64,000 nt of DNA from Pseudomonas inefficax (GTDB taxonomy: Bacteria > Pseudomonadota > Gammaproteobacteria > Pseudomonadales > Pseudomonadaceae). The notes beneath the pieces were generated by a model. That model ran no database searches. It saw nothing but the letters and a program-made list of their open reading frames with translations, and was not told where the DNA came from. Made by a program: the position numbers and the translations under genes. The DNA is taken from the NCBI RefSeq assembly GCF_900277125.1, contig NZ_OPYN01000175.1:1-64000 (forward strand), written 5' to 3'. Shown here piece after piece: positions 37,262-47,002 of the stretch. Position 1 is the stretch's first letter; each line of letters opens with the position of its first letter.

Positions 37262-38692
37262 ATGTCTTCACGTAGCCGCAGAACCTCTCATTCCGTCGCC
37301 CTGACGCGCCTGGCCCAAATCAGTGCGTTGGCCCTGGCCGCCACTTTGGTGGGTTGCCAGAGCACCCGTCAGCTCGACGAATCCGATAGCGTTCGCGCGC
37401 ACAACTACCAGGCGCGGATCAAGCACAAGCCTTCACCGCTGCTGGTCAAGCCGGCCGAGCAGGCACCACAGGATGTGTGGGAACGCATGCGCCAGGGCTT
37501 TGCCCTGCAGGACAACATCGACGTCAACCCGCGCATCGAGCAGCAGCGCCTGTGGTTCGCCAGCAACCCAAGCTACATCGAAAGCGCCGGCGAGCGTGGC
37601 AGCCTCTACCTGCACTACATCGTCGAGCGCCTCGAAGAGCGCGACATGCCGCTGGAGCTGGCCCTGCTGCCGGCCATCGAAAGCGCCTACAACCCGATGG
37701 CCTACTCGCGCGCCCACGCCGCAGGCATGTGGCAGTTCATTCCGTCCACCGGGCGCCACTTCAACCTGCGCCAGACCAACTTCTACGATGGCCGTCGCGA
37801 CGTGACCGCCTCGACCAATGCCGCACTCGACTACCTCAGCCGCCTGCACGACATGTTCAACGGCGACTGGCTGCTGGCCCTGGCTGCCTACAACGCCGGC
37901 GAAGGCACGGTCAGCCGCGCCATCGAGCGCAACGAGCGGCTCGGCCTGCCCACCGACTACTGGAACCTGCCGCTGCCGCAGGAGACCCGCGACTACGTGC
38001 CCAAGCTGCTTGCCCTGTCGCAGGTGGTACTCACGCCGCAAGCCTATGGCGTGAACCTGAACCCGATCGCCAACGAACCGTACTTCGAGGCGGTGGCCAT
38101 CAACGACCGCCTCGACCTGTCGCGGGTAGCAGCCTTCGCCAACATCGACGAAGACGAGCTGATCCAGCTCAACCCGGCATTCAAGAAGCGCATGACCGTG
38201 GACGGCCCGCAGCAGCTGCTGGTACCCACCGCCAAGGCGCAACTGCTGAGCGACAGCCTGTCCAACCTCAAGCCCGAGCAACTGGTCAGCCTGCAGCCGA
38301 ACAAGGCCGTGTTCGCCCGCGCCGTGGCCGAAGCCAAGGCTCCGGTCGCGGCGCGCAGCTACCGGGTCAAGCGCGGCGATAATCTGGGCGCAATCGCCAA
38401 GGCCAACCGCGTTTCGGTCAAGGACATCAAGCGCTGGAACCGTCTCTCCGGCAACAGCGTGCGCGCTGGCCAGGTGCTGGCCCTGCGCGGTGGCAGCGCG
38501 CCGAGCGCTGCTGGCAATCGGGTAGCCGCCTCCGGGAAGCGCTCCACCCAGTACAAGGTACGCAAAGGCGACTCGCTGTACCTCGTGGCCAAGCGCTTCA
38601 ACGTGGAAATGAAGCACCTAAAGCGCTGGAACCCACGCAGCGGCCATGCCCTGAAGCCAGGCCAGACCCTGACCGTCTACCTCTCGCATTGA
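37262..38692 (+). CDS. mltD: Membrane-bound lytic murein transglycosylase D with two LysM domains
   Basis: Outer-membrane lipoprotein of 476 residues that cleaves peptidoglycan glycan strands. A lipobox LVGC ends the signal peptide near residue 31. The SLT family 1 domain has the catalytic Glu in LLPAIESAYNP (about residue 140) and AAGMWQFIPSTGRHFNL. Two LysM peptidoglycan-binding domains follow: YRVKRGDNLGAIAK and YKVRKGDSLYLVAK. Follows gloB by 100 bases, as in other pseudomonads. Confidence 0.95.
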   Translation: MSSRSRRTSHSVALTRLAQISALALAATLVGCQSTRQLDESDSVRAHNYQARIKHKPSPLLVKPAEQAPQDVWERMRQGFALQDNIDVNPRIEQQRLWFASNPSYIESAGERGSLYLHYIVERLEERDMPLELALLPAIESAYNPMAYSRAHAAGMWQFIPSTGRHFNLRQTNFYDGRRDVTASTNAALDYLSRLHDMFNGDWLLALAAYNAGEGTVSRAIERNERLGLPTDYWNLPLPQETRDYVPKLLALSQVVLTPQAYGVNLNPIANEPYFEAVAINDRLDLSRVAAFANIDEDELIQLNPAFKKRMTVDGPQQLLVPTAKAQLLSDSLSNLKPEQLVSLQPNKAVFARAVAEAKAPVAARSYRVKRGDNLGAIAKANRVSVKDIKRWNRLSGNSVRAGQVLALRGGSAPSAAGNRVAASGKRSTQYKVRKGDSLYLVAKRFNVEMKHLKRWNPRSGHALKPGQTLTVYLSH

Positions 38693-38720
38693 TACGAAGC
38701 CCGGGGCCTTTGCGCGGCCC

Positions 38721-38838
38721 TGTGGGAGCGGCCTTGTGTCGCGAAAGGGGCGCGAAGCGGCCCCAGGATTTCAGCTTCGCCGCGTAAACTGCTGGGGCTG
38801 CCATGCAGCCCTTTCGCGACGCAAGGCCGCTCCCACAG
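38721..38838. repeat. Long palindromic repeat, GCGGCCTTGTGTCGCGA type
   Basis: Begins TGTGGGAGCGGCC and ends with the mirror GGCCGCTCCCACA. Between mltD and the first binding-protein gene. Confidence 0.85.
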
Positions 38839-38971
38839 GTACCGCGTCACCTGCAGCGACCGGCAACTGGCTGAACCACTCGCCCCACCTTCAAAACCTC
38901 TCTTTTTCCAACCCCACCAAGCTGTTACTGTACCCCGATCAAAGCCCAACGCCTCTGGATCGGATGCCGAC

Positions 38972-40801
38972 TTGATACGTCCCCTCCTGCTGTCACTCAG
39001 CCTGGCCTTGAGCTTTCCCGCAGCCGCGATGGTGAGCGAAAGCCACGGATACGCGCAGTTCGGCACGCTCAAGTACCCAGCCACATTCACCCATTTCGAC
39101 TGGGTCAACCCGCAAGCGCCCAAGGGCGGCACCTTGCGGGCCATGGCTTTCGGTACCTTCGACACCCTCAACCCCTATACCTTCAAGGGGTCGAGCCCGA
39201 TTACCACGCCCAATTTCCAGCAATACGGCGTCAGCGAGCTGAACGAGCCGCTGATGGTCGGCACCGGCCAGTACGACCCGTCCGGCGACGAACCAACCTC
39301 CAGCTACGGCCTGATCGCCCGCTCTGTGGAGTACAGCGAGGACCGCAGCTGGGTGGTGTTCAACCTGCGCCCGGAAGCCCACTGGCATGACGGCAAGCCG
39401 ATCACCTCGGCAGACGTGGCCTTCTCCTACCGCACGCTGCTCAAGGATGGCCACCCGATCTACCGCACCAACCTGCAGGAAGTGCAGCGGGTGGACATCC
39501 TCGGCCCGCTGCGCATCCGCTTCGTGTTCAAGCGCGCCGGCAACCCGTTGCTGATCCTGCGCCTGGGCGAAATGCCGGTGCTGCCCAAACACTACTGGCA
39601 GAAGCGCGATTTCAAGGCCACCACCTTCGAGCCCCCGCTGGGCAGCGGCCCCTACCGCATCACCCAGGTCCAGCCTGGGCGCCGGCTGGTGTTCGAACGG
39701 GTAAAGAACTACTGGGGCAAGGACCTGGCGGTGAACCGTGGCAAATACAACTTCAACCGCGTGGAGTACGAGTTCTACCGCGACGCCACAGTCGCCTTCG
39801 AAGCGTTCAAGGCCGGTGAGTTCGACATCTATATCGAGCACCAGGCGAAGAACTGGGCCAACGGCTACAACTTCCCGGCCGTGCGCCGGGGCGAGGTAAT
39901 CAAGGCGCAGATCCCGCACCGCATCCCCACGCAAACCCAGGGCCTGTTCATGAACAGCCGCAGGGCCACCTTCAGCGACCCACGGGTACGCCAGGCGCTG
40001 GGGCTGATGCTCGACTTCGAGTGGACCAACCGCGCGCTGTTCAGCGGCGCCTATCGCCGCTCGACCAGCTACTACCCCAACAGCGAATTCGCCGCCACCG
40101 GCCTGCCCACCGGCAAGGAGTGGTTGCTGCTGGCGCCGTTCCGCGACCAGTTGCCGGCCAGCCTGTTCAGCGAACCCTACAAGGTCAGCCAGACCGATGG
40201 CCGCGGTATCAGCCGCCACACCCTGCGCCAGGCCCTCGGCCTGCTCGCCGAGGCCGGCTGGAAACTGAACGGGCAGCGCCTGGTCGACAGCAAGGGCCAG
40301 CAGCTGCGCATGGAGCTGCTGCTGGTAAACCCCAACCTTGAACGCATCCTGCAACCTTATGTCGAAAATCTGGCCAGCATCGGCATCGATGCGCGCTTGC
40401 GTACCGTGGACCGCGCCCAGTACAAACAACGCCTGGACCAGTTCGATTTCGACATGATTCTGATGACCCTGAACCAGACCCTGAGCCCCGGCCTCGAACA
40501 GTGGCTGTACTTCCACTCCAGCCAGGCCACGACCAAGGGCAGCAAGAACTATGCTGGGGTCAAGGACCCGGTGGTCGATCATCTGCTCGACACCCTGCTC
40601 GCCGCCCGTACCCGTGATGACCAGGTCGCCGCCGCCCGCGCCCTGGACCGGGTGCTCTCATGGCAGTACTACATGATCCCCAACTGGTACCTCGACAATC
40701 ATCGCCTGGCCTACCGCAACCGGTTCGCCTTCGTCACCACGCCGCCCTACACCCTTGGGCTGAACAGCTGGTGGATCAAGACTTCGGAGAAAGCCCAATG
40801 A
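38972..40801 (+). CDS. Periplasmic oligopeptide-binding protein, YejA-like (first copy)
   Basis: Family 5 solute-binding protein of about 609 residues for an ABC importer. A signal peptide (MIRPLLLSLSLALSFPAAAM) is followed by FDWVNPQAPKGGTLRAMAFG, as in YejA proteins, which bind short peptides and microcin C-like compounds. The start appears to be a TTG at 38972: it gives the signal peptide, and no in-frame ATG lies upstream within reach. The stop overlaps the second copy by four bases. First gene of a five-gene transporter operon. Confidence 0.9.
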   Translation: MIRPLLLSLSLALSFPAAAMVSESHGYAQFGTLKYPATFTHFDWVNPQAPKGGTLRAMAFGTFDTLNPYTFKGSSPITTPNFQQYGVSELNEPLMVGTGQYDPSGDEPTSSYGLIARSVEYSEDRSWVVFNLRPEAHWHDGKPITSADVAFSYRTLLKDGHPIYRTNLQEVQRVDILGPLRIRFVFKRAGNPLLILRLGEMPVLPKHYWQKRDFKATTFEPPLGSGPYRITQVQPGRRLVFERVKNYWGKDLAVNRGKYNFNRVEYEFYRDATVAFEAFKAGEFDIYIEHQAKNWANGYNFPAVRRGEVIKAQIPHRIPTQTQGLFMNSRRATFSDPRVRQALGLMLDFEWTNRALFSGAYRRSTSYYPNSEFAATGLPTGKEWLLLAPFRDQLPASLFSEPYKVSQTDGRGISRHTLRQALGLLAEAGWKLNGQRLVDSKGQQLRMELLLVNPNLERILQPYVENLASIGIDARLRTVDRAQYKQRLDQFDFDMILMTLNQTLSPGLEQWLYFHSSQATTKGSKNYAGVKDPVVDHLLDTLLAARTRDDQVAAARALDRVLSWQYYMIPNWYLDNHRLAYRNRFAFVTTPPYTLGLNSWWIKTSEKAQ

Positions 40802-42633
40802 CGCCAATGCACCGACTGCGCCGGCTGGCCGGCAGCCTGTTGCTTGCCTGCCTGAGCCTTCCCGCCCTGGCCGCACCGCAGCACGCGCTCACGCTGTATG
40901 ACGAACCGCCCAAGTACCCGGCCGACTTCAAGCACTTCGACTACGTCAACCCTGACGCGCCCAAGGGCGGCACCTTCCGCCAGTCCAGCTTCGGCGGTTT
41001 CGACAGCCTCAACCCGTTCATCAACAAGGGCGTGCCAGCCGAGAATATCGGCAGCATCTACGACACCCTGATGCGCCAGAGCCAGGACGAGCCGTTCACC
41101 GAGTACGGCCTGGTGGCCGGCAAGATCGAAAAGGCCCCGGACAACAGCTGGGTGCGCTTCTACCTGCGCCCCGAGGCACGCTTCCACGACGGCCACCCGA
41201 TGCGCGCCGAAGACGTGGTGTTCACCTTCAATGCCCTGATCAAGGACGGCGCGCCGCTGTACCGCCAGTACTATGCCGACGTCGCCGAAGTGGTCGCCGA
41301 AGACCCGCTGACGGTGCTGTTCACCTTCAAGCACAAGAACAACCGTGAGCTGCCGCTGATTCTCGGCCAACTGCCGGTGTTGCCCAAGCACTGGTACGAA
41401 AGCCGCGAGTTCAACCGCGGCAACCTGGAAATCCCGCTGGGCAGCGGCCCGTACAAGGTCGCCGAGGTCAAGGCCGGGCGCTCGGTGCGCTACGAGCGGG
41501 TCAAGGACTACTGGGCCAAGGACCTGCCGATAAACCGCGGTTTCTACAATTTCGACGTGATGACCTTCGACTCCTACCGCGACACCACTGTCGCCCTGGA
41601 AGCGCTCAAGGCCGGGGCGTTCGACTATGCGCTGGAAGTCAGCGCGAAGAACTGGGCCACTGCCTACAACGTACCCGCCGTGCGCGATGGCCGGCTGATC
41701 AAGGAAGAGTTGCCCAACGGCAACCCCACCGGCATGCAGGGGTTCATCTTCAATATCCGCCGCCCGGTGTTCCAGGATGTGCGCGTGCGCCAGGCGCTGA
41801 GCTTGCTGCTGGACTACGAGTGGACCAACAAGCAGTTGTTCAACGGCGCCTACACCCGTACCGGCAGCTACTTCGAAAACTCGGAAATGGCCGCCCGCGG
41901 CCTGCCCGGCCCCAACGAGCTGAAAATCCTCGAACCGCTGCGCGGCAAGGTTCCCGAGCAGGTATTCAGCCAAGCCTTCCACAACCCGGTCAGCGACGGC
42001 AGCGGCATGATCCGCGAACAGCAGCGTCAGGCCTACAAGCTGCTGCAGGAAGCCGGCTGGAAAATCGTCGACGACAAGATGGTCGATGCCCAGGGCAAGC
42101 CGGTGAGCATCGAGTTCCTGCTGGCACAGACCGAGTTCGAACGCATCCTGCTGCCGTTCAAGCGCAACCTCGCCGACCTCGGCATCGACCTGAACATCCG
42201 CCGAGTCGACGTTTCCCAGTACATCACTCGGCTGCGCTCGCGCGACTACGACATGATCGTCGGTGGCTACCCGCAGTCCAACTCGCCGGGCAACGAGCAG
42301 CGCGAGTTCTGGTCCAGTGCCGCCGCCGACAACCCTGGCAGCCGCAACTTCATCGGCCTGCGCGACCCGGCCATCGACCAGCTGGTGGAGCAGCTGATCA
42401 ATGCCGATTCGCGCCAGAGCCTGATCGACCACTGCCGAGCCCTCGACCGCGTGCTGCTGTGGGGCTACTACGTGATTCCCAACTGGCATATCAAGACCTG
42501 GCGCGTGGCCTACTGGAACCACATCGGCCACCCGGACGTCTCGCCCAAGTACGACATCGGCATCGACACCTGGTGGATCAAGCCTGGCGTAACCCCGGCC
42601 GCCAGCGCAGCCACTGCGGACGAGGCCGAATAA
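40798..42633 (+). CDS. Periplasmic oligopeptide-binding protein, YejA-like (second copy)
   Basis: Paralogue of the preceding gene, 611 residues, with a signal peptide (MTPMHRLRRLAGSLLLACLS, then LPALA) and FDYVNPDAPKGGTFRQSSFG. The ATG overlaps the previous stop (ATGA), so the two are translationally coupled. Both copies share the order of motifs along their whole length, suggesting a tandem duplication with later divergence in ligand preference. Confidence 0.92.
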   Translation: MTPMHRLRRLAGSLLLACLSLPALAAPQHALTLYDEPPKYPADFKHFDYVNPDAPKGGTFRQSSFGGFDSLNPFINKGVPAENIGSIYDTLMRQSQDEPFTEYGLVAGKIEKAPDNSWVRFYLRPEARFHDGHPMRAEDVVFTFNALIKDGAPLYRQYYADVAEVVAEDPLTVLFTFKHKNNRELPLILGQLPVLPKHWYESREFNRGNLEIPLGSGPYKVAEVKAGRSVRYERVKDYWAKDLPINRGFYNFDVMTFDSYRDTTVALEALKAGAFDYALEVSAKNWATAYNVPAVRDGRLIKEELPNGNPTGMQGFIFNIRRPVFQDVRVRQALSLLLDYEWTNKQLFNGAYTRTGSYFENSEMAARGLPGPNELKILEPLRGKVPEQVFSQAFHNPVSDGSGMIREQQRQAYKLLQEAGWKIVDDKMVDAQGKPVSIEFLLAQTEFERILLPFKRNLADLGIDLNIRRVDVSQYITRLRSRDYDMIVGGYPQSNSPGNEQREFWSSAAADNPGSRNFIGLRDPAIDQLVEQLINADSRQSLIDHCRALDRVLLWGYYVIPNWHIKTWRVAYWNHIGHPDVSPKYDIGIDTWWIKPGVTPAASAATADEAE

Positions 42634-42634
42634 C

Positions 42635-43708
42635 ATGCTGGCCTACATCCTGCGCCGCCTGCTACTGATCATCCCGACCCTGTTCGGCATCCTGATCATC
42701 AACTTCATCATCGTCCAGGCCGCCCCCGGCGGCCCGGTCGAGCAGATGATCGCCAAGCTCGAAGGTTTCGAAGGCGCCACCAGCCGCATTGCCGGTGGCG
42801 GTGCCGAAGTGTCCGTGGCTGGCTCCAACTACCGTGGCGCCCAGGGCCTGGACCCGGCACTGATCGCCGAGATCGAGCGCATGTACGGCTTCGACAAGTC
42901 GCCGCCCGAGCGCCTGTGGATCATGATCAAGAACTACGCCCGGCTGGACTTTGGCGACAGCTTCTTCCGCGATGCCAAGGTCATCGACCTGATCGTCGAG
43001 AAGATGCCGGTGTCGATCTCGCTGGGGCTGTGGAGCACGCTGATCATGTACCTGGTATCGATTCCGCTGGGCATAGCCAAGGCCGTGCGCCACGGCAGCC
43101 ACTTCGATGTGTGGACCAGTTCGGCGATCATCGTCGGCTACGCCATCCCGGCGTTCCTGTTCGCCATTCTGCTGATCGTGCTGTTCGCCGGCGGCAGCTA
43201 CTTCGACTGGTTCCCCCTGCGTGGCCTCACCTCCAACAACTTCGACGAGCTGAGCACCACCGGCAAGGTGCTGGACTACTTCTGGCACCTGGTACTGCCG
43301 ATCACCGCGCTGGTCATCGGCAACTTCGCCACCATGACCTTGCTGACCAAGAACAGCTTCCTCGATGAGATCAACAAGCAATACGTGGTCACTGCCAAGG
43401 CCAAGGGCCTGAGCCGGCCACGGGTGCTGTACGGCCATGTGTTCCGCAACGCCATGCTGCTGGTCATTGCCGGTTTCCCTTCGGCGTTCATCGGCATCTT
43501 CTTCACCGGCTCCTTGCTGATCGAGGTGATCTTCAGCCTCGACGGCCTCGGCCTGATGAGTTTCGAGGCGGCCATCAACCGCGACTACCCGGTGGTCTTC
43601 GGCACCCTGTTCATCTTCACCCTGCTGGGGCTGGTGGTGAAACTGATCGGCGACCTGACCTACACCCTGGTCGATCCACGCATCGACTTCGCCAGCCGGG
43701 AGCACTGA
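42635..43708 (+). CDS. yejB: Peptide ABC transporter permease, YejB-like
   Basis: Inner-membrane permease of 357 residues with about six helices. It starts MLAYILRRLLLIIPTLFGIL and holds the DppB/OppB-type loop KAKGLSRPRVLYGHVFRNAML that contacts the ATPase. A long periplasmic part after helix 1 is typical of YejB. One base after the previous stop. Confidence 0.93.
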   Translation: MLAYILRRLLLIIPTLFGILIINFIIVQAAPGGPVEQMIAKLEGFEGATSRIAGGGAEVSVAGSNYRGAQGLDPALIAEIERMYGFDKSPPERLWIMIKNYARLDFGDSFFRDAKVIDLIVEKMPVSISLGLWSTLIMYLVSIPLGIAKAVRHGSHFDVWTSSAIIVGYAIPAFLFAILLIVLFAGGSYFDWFPLRGLTSNNFDELSTTGKVLDYFWHLVLPITALVIGNFATMTLLTKNSFLDEINKQYVVTAKAKGLSRPRVLYGHVFRNAMLLVIAGFPSAFIGIFFTGSLLIEVIFSLDGLGLMSFEAAINRDYPVVFGTLFIFTLLGLVVKLIGDLTYTLVDPRIDFASREH

Positions 43709-43709
43709 C

Positions 43710-44729
43710 ATGGCCTTGTCCCCCCTTAACCGCAGGCGCTTCGAGCGCTTCAAGGCCAACCGCCGTGGCTGGTGGTCGCTGTGGCTGTTCCTGATCCTGT
43801 TCGGCCTGAGCCTGGGCGCCGAACTGATCGCCAACGACAAGCCGATTGCCGTGCGCTACGACGGCGAATGGTACTTCCCGGCGTTCAAGCGCTACCCGGA
43901 AACCACCTTCGGCGGCGAATTCCCGCTGGAAGCCAACTACAAGAGCCCGTACATCCGCGAACTGCTGGAGAAGAAAGACAGCTTCGTGCTGTGGGCACCG
44001 ATCCCGTTCAGCTACCAGAGCATCAACTACGACCTGCGCGTACCCGCACCGGCCCCACCGTCGGCGGACAACTGGCTGGGCACCGACGACCAAGGCCGCG
44101 ATGTGCTGGCACGGGTGATCTACGGCTTCCGCATTTCGGTGCTGTTCGCCCTGACACTGACCGTGCTCAGCTCCATCGTCGGCGTGATCGCCGGTGCCCT
44201 GCAGGGCTTTTATGGCGGCTGGGTCGACCTCGCCGGGCAACGCTTCCTGGAGGTCTGGTCGGGCCTGCCGGTGCTGTACCTGCTGATCATCCTGGCCAGC
44301 TTCGTGCAGCCCAACTTCTGGTGGTTGCTGGGCATCATGCTGCTGTTCTCGTGGATGAGCCTGGTGGACGTGGTGCGCGCCGAGTTCCTGCGCGGGCGCA
44401 ACCTGGAATACGTGCGCGCCGCCCGCGCGTTGGGGATGCGTAATGGCGCGATCATGTACCGGCACATCCTGCCCAACGCCATGATCTCGACCATGACCTT
44501 CATGCCGTTCATCCTCACCGGCGCGATCGGTACCCTCACCGCCCTGGACTTCCTCGGTTTCGGCCTGCCGCCTGGCGCACCGTCGCTGGGCGAGCTGGTG
44601 GCCCAGGGCAAGTCCAACCTGCAGGCACCCTGGCTGGGCATCAGCGCCTTCGCCGTGCTGGCCTTGATGTTGAGCCTGCTGGTATTCATCGGCGAATCCG
44701 CCCGCGATGCCTTCGACCCGAGGAAGTGA
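43710..44729 (+). CDS. yejE: Peptide ABC transporter permease, YejE-like
   Basis: Second permease, 339 residues. A cytoplasmic start (RRRFERFKANRRGWWSLWLF), a long periplasmic region with DNWLGTDDQGRDVLARVIYG, and the ATPase-contact loop ARALGMRNGAIMYRHILPNA identify the DppC/YejE family. One base after yejB. Confidence 0.93.
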   Translation: MALSPLNRRRFERFKANRRGWWSLWLFLILFGLSLGAELIANDKPIAVRYDGEWYFPAFKRYPETTFGGEFPLEANYKSPYIRELLEKKDSFVLWAPIPFSYQSINYDLRVPAPAPPSADNWLGTDDQGRDVLARVIYGFRISVLFALTLTVLSSIVGVIAGALQGFYGGWVDLAGQRFLEVWSGLPVLYLLIILASFVQPNFWWLLGIMLLFSWMSLVDVVRAEFLRGRNLEYVRAARALGMRNGAIMYRHILPNAMISTMTFMPFILTGAIGTLTALDFLGFGLPPGAPSLGELVAQGKSNLQAPWLGISAFAVLALMLSLLVFIGESARDAFDPRK

Positions 44730-44730
44730 C

Positions 44731-46341
44731 ATGAGTGAACAGAACCTGATCGAAGTGCGCGACCTGGCGGTGGAATTCATCACCGGTGACCAGGCCCACC
44801 GCGTGGTGAACGGCATCAGCTTCGACATCCGCAAGGGTGAGACGTTGGCACTGGTGGGCGAGAGTGGCTCGGGCAAATCGGTCACCGCGCACTCGCTCCT
44901 GCGCCTGCTGCCCTACCCCCTGGCCCGCCACCCCAGCGGCAGCATCCGCTACGAGGGCAAAGACCTGCTGCAGCAGAACGAGAAGACCATGCAGCGCATT
45001 CGCGGTAACCGCATTGCGATGATCTTCCAGGAGCCGATGACCTCGCTGAACCCGTTGCACTGCATCGAGAAGCAGATCAACGAAATCCTCCTGCTGCACA
45101 AGGGCCTGACCGGCAAGGAGGCCACGGCGCGCACCCTGGAGCTGCTGGAGATGGTCGGCATTCCCGAACCACGCAAGCGCCTGAAGGCCCTGCCCCACGA
45201 ATTGTCTGGCGGGCAACGCCAGCGGGTGATGATCGCCATGGCCCTGGCCAACGAGCCGGAACTGCTGATTGCGGATGAGCCGACCACGGCGCTGGACGTG
45301 ACCGTGCAGTTGAAGATTCTCGACCTGCTGAAGAAACTGCAGGCGCGTTTGGGCATGGCCCTGCTGCTGATCAGCCATGACCTGAACCTGGTGCGGCGCA
45401 TCGCCCACCGCGTGTGCGTGATGCAGCACGGGCAGATTGTCGAACAGGCCGAATGCGCCACGCTGTTCAGCGCACCGCAGCACCACTATACGCAGATGCT
45501 GATCAATGCCGAGCCCAGCGGGCTACCGGCGCACAACCCGGTGGGCGCGCCGTTGCTGGAGGTGGAAGACCTCAAGGTGTGGTTCCCGATCAAGAAGGGC
45601 CTGCTGCGGCGCACGGTCGACCATGTGAAGGCGGTGGACGGGGTCAACTTCAGCTTGCCGCAAGGGCAGACGCTGGGGATTGTCGGCGAGTCCGGGTCGG
45701 GCAAGTCGACGTTGGGGCTGGCGATCTTGCGGCTGATCTCCAGCCAGGGCGGCATTCGCTTCCATGGGCAGAACCTGGAAGGGCTGAACCAGAAGGCCGT
45801 GCGCCCGTTGCGCCGGGAAATGCAGGTAGTGTTCCAGGACCCGTTCGGCAGCCTGAGCCCGCGCATGTGCGTGGCGGATATCGTCGGTGAAGGGTTGCGC
45901 ATTCACGGCATTGGCAACGCGCAGGAACAGGAAGCGGCAATTATTGCGGCCCTGGAGGAAGTGGGGCTGGACCCGCGCACCCGGCATCGCTATCCGCATG
46001 AGTTTTCCGGTGGGCAGCGCCAGCGTATTGCCATTGCCCGGGCGTTGGTATTGAAGCCGGCGCTGATCCTGCTGGATGAGCCTACGTCGGCGCTGGACCG
46101 CACGGTGCAGCGGCAGGTGGTGGAGTTGCTGCGCAATCTGCAGCAGAAATACAACCTGACCTACCTGTTCATCAGCCATGACCTGGCGGTGGTCAAGGCG
46201 TTGAGCCACCAGTTGATGGTGATCAAGCATGGGCATGTGGTGGAACAAGGAGATGCGCAGGCGATCTTCCACGCGCCACAGCATCCGTATACCCGGCAGT
46301 TGCTGGAGGCGGCGTTTCTGGAGGTGGATGCGGCCAGTTAG
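44731..46341 (+). CDS. yejF: Peptide ABC transporter ATPase, duplicated (YejF-like)
   Basis: ABC ATPase of 536 residues with two nucleotide-binding domains in one chain. Each has a Walker A (GESGSGKSV near residue 45 and GESGSGKST near 325), an LSGGQRQRV or FSGGQRQRI signature and a Walker B (LLIADEPTTALD and LILLDEPTSALD). It powers both permeases. The ATG at 44731 follows the yejE stop by one base. Last gene of the operon. Confidence 0.95.
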   Translation: MSEQNLIEVRDLAVEFITGDQAHRVVNGISFDIRKGETLALVGESGSGKSVTAHSLLRLLPYPLARHPSGSIRYEGKDLLQQNEKTMQRIRGNRIAMIFQEPMTSLNPLHCIEKQINEILLLHKGLTGKEATARTLELLEMVGIPEPRKRLKALPHELSGGQRQRVMIAMALANEPELLIADEPTTALDVTVQLKILDLLKKLQARLGMALLLISHDLNLVRRIAHRVCVMQHGQIVEQAECATLFSAPQHHYTQMLINAEPSGLPAHNPVGAPLLEVEDLKVWFPIKKGLLRRTVDHVKAVDGVNFSLPQGQTLGIVGESGSGKSTLGLAILRLISSQGGIRFHGQNLEGLNQKAVRPLRREMQVVFQDPFGSLSPRMCVADIVGEGLRIHGIGNAQEQEAAIIAALEEVGLDPRTRHRYPHEFSGGQRQRIAIARALVLKPALILLDEPTSALDRTVQRQVVELLRNLQQKYNLTYLFISHDLAVVKALSHQLMVIKHGHVVEQGDAQAIFHAPQHPYTRQLLEAAFLEVDAAS

Positions 46342-46505
46342 CTTTTGGGGCTGCTGCGCAGCCCATCGCCGCGGTTCGTCGCCACGACAAGCCAGTTCCC
46401 ACCCCGACCGCGCCGCCTTCAAGCCATGCGTTATCCCGGTGGGTCATTTCCCAATCCTCGCCGAACCCAAGACTTGCACCCAGGCTGATTAATGTGTCGC
46501 CAGGG

Positions 46506-46601
46506 CCGGCCCTTTCGCGGGCACGCCCGCTCCCACAGGGTCACCACAGGCTTCAAGACTTGCGCAGTACCTGTGGGAGCGGGCGTGCCCGCGAAGAGGC
46601 C
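46506..46601. repeat. REP pair
   Basis: GGCCGGCCCTTTCGCGGGC...CTCCCACAGGG and its mirror image ending GCGAAGAGGC, upstream of the broken small gene. Confidence 0.88.
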
Positions 46602-46635
46602 AGTCCAGGCAGTCGAGAATTTCAGGGGATTCAAA

Positions 46636-46700
46636 ATGACCACGGAATACACCCAATTCACTGTCGAGAGGCCGATATGGATGACGCCGAACTGGGCTTT
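46636..46700 (+). pseudogene. Remnant of a DUF3077-like small gene
   Basis: After TTTCAGGGGATTCA, the ATG at 46636 reads MTTEYTQFTVERPIW, then from 46677 in another frame MDDAELGF, and is cut by the repeat that starts at 46701. Start, ribosome site and both peptide ends match the broken gene at 9483-9667. Middle and C terminus are gone. The rest of the 660-base gap (46342-47002) holds two repeats and no gene I can support. Confidence 0.55.
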
Positions 46701-46816
46701 TGTGGGAGCGGCCTTGTGTCGCGAAAGGGCTGCAAAGCAGCCCCGGCAATTTGTGCTTTAAGCTGAAATCCGGGGCCGCTCTGCGACCCTATCGCGACAC
46801 AAGGCCGCTCCCACAG
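46701..46816. repeat. Long palindromic repeat, GCGGCCTTGTGTCGCGA type
   Basis: Begins TGTGGGAGCGGCC and ends with the mirror GGCCGCTCCCACAG, directly after the broken small gene. Confidence 0.85.
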
Positions 46817-47002
46817 AAGTCGCATGCCTCCGGGAGACCGCGCCAGCATCATCTGTTGGCCGTCCTCGGTTGTGATCGCGTGCTGTACCTCGTCGACGAC
46901 CTTGAAGTCATCATCAAATTTTCTGACAACAATCGTCTTCCATCATCATCCAGATCGAGCATAAATTCTCCACCGTCAACCCCAGCAGCAACGGTAGAGC
47001 CC

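Noticed and set aside
46700..47002. In-frame extension upstream of the kinase-phospholyase fusion
   Set aside because: It would translate a palindromic repeat; the ATG at 47003 gives the expected start of the kinase domain.
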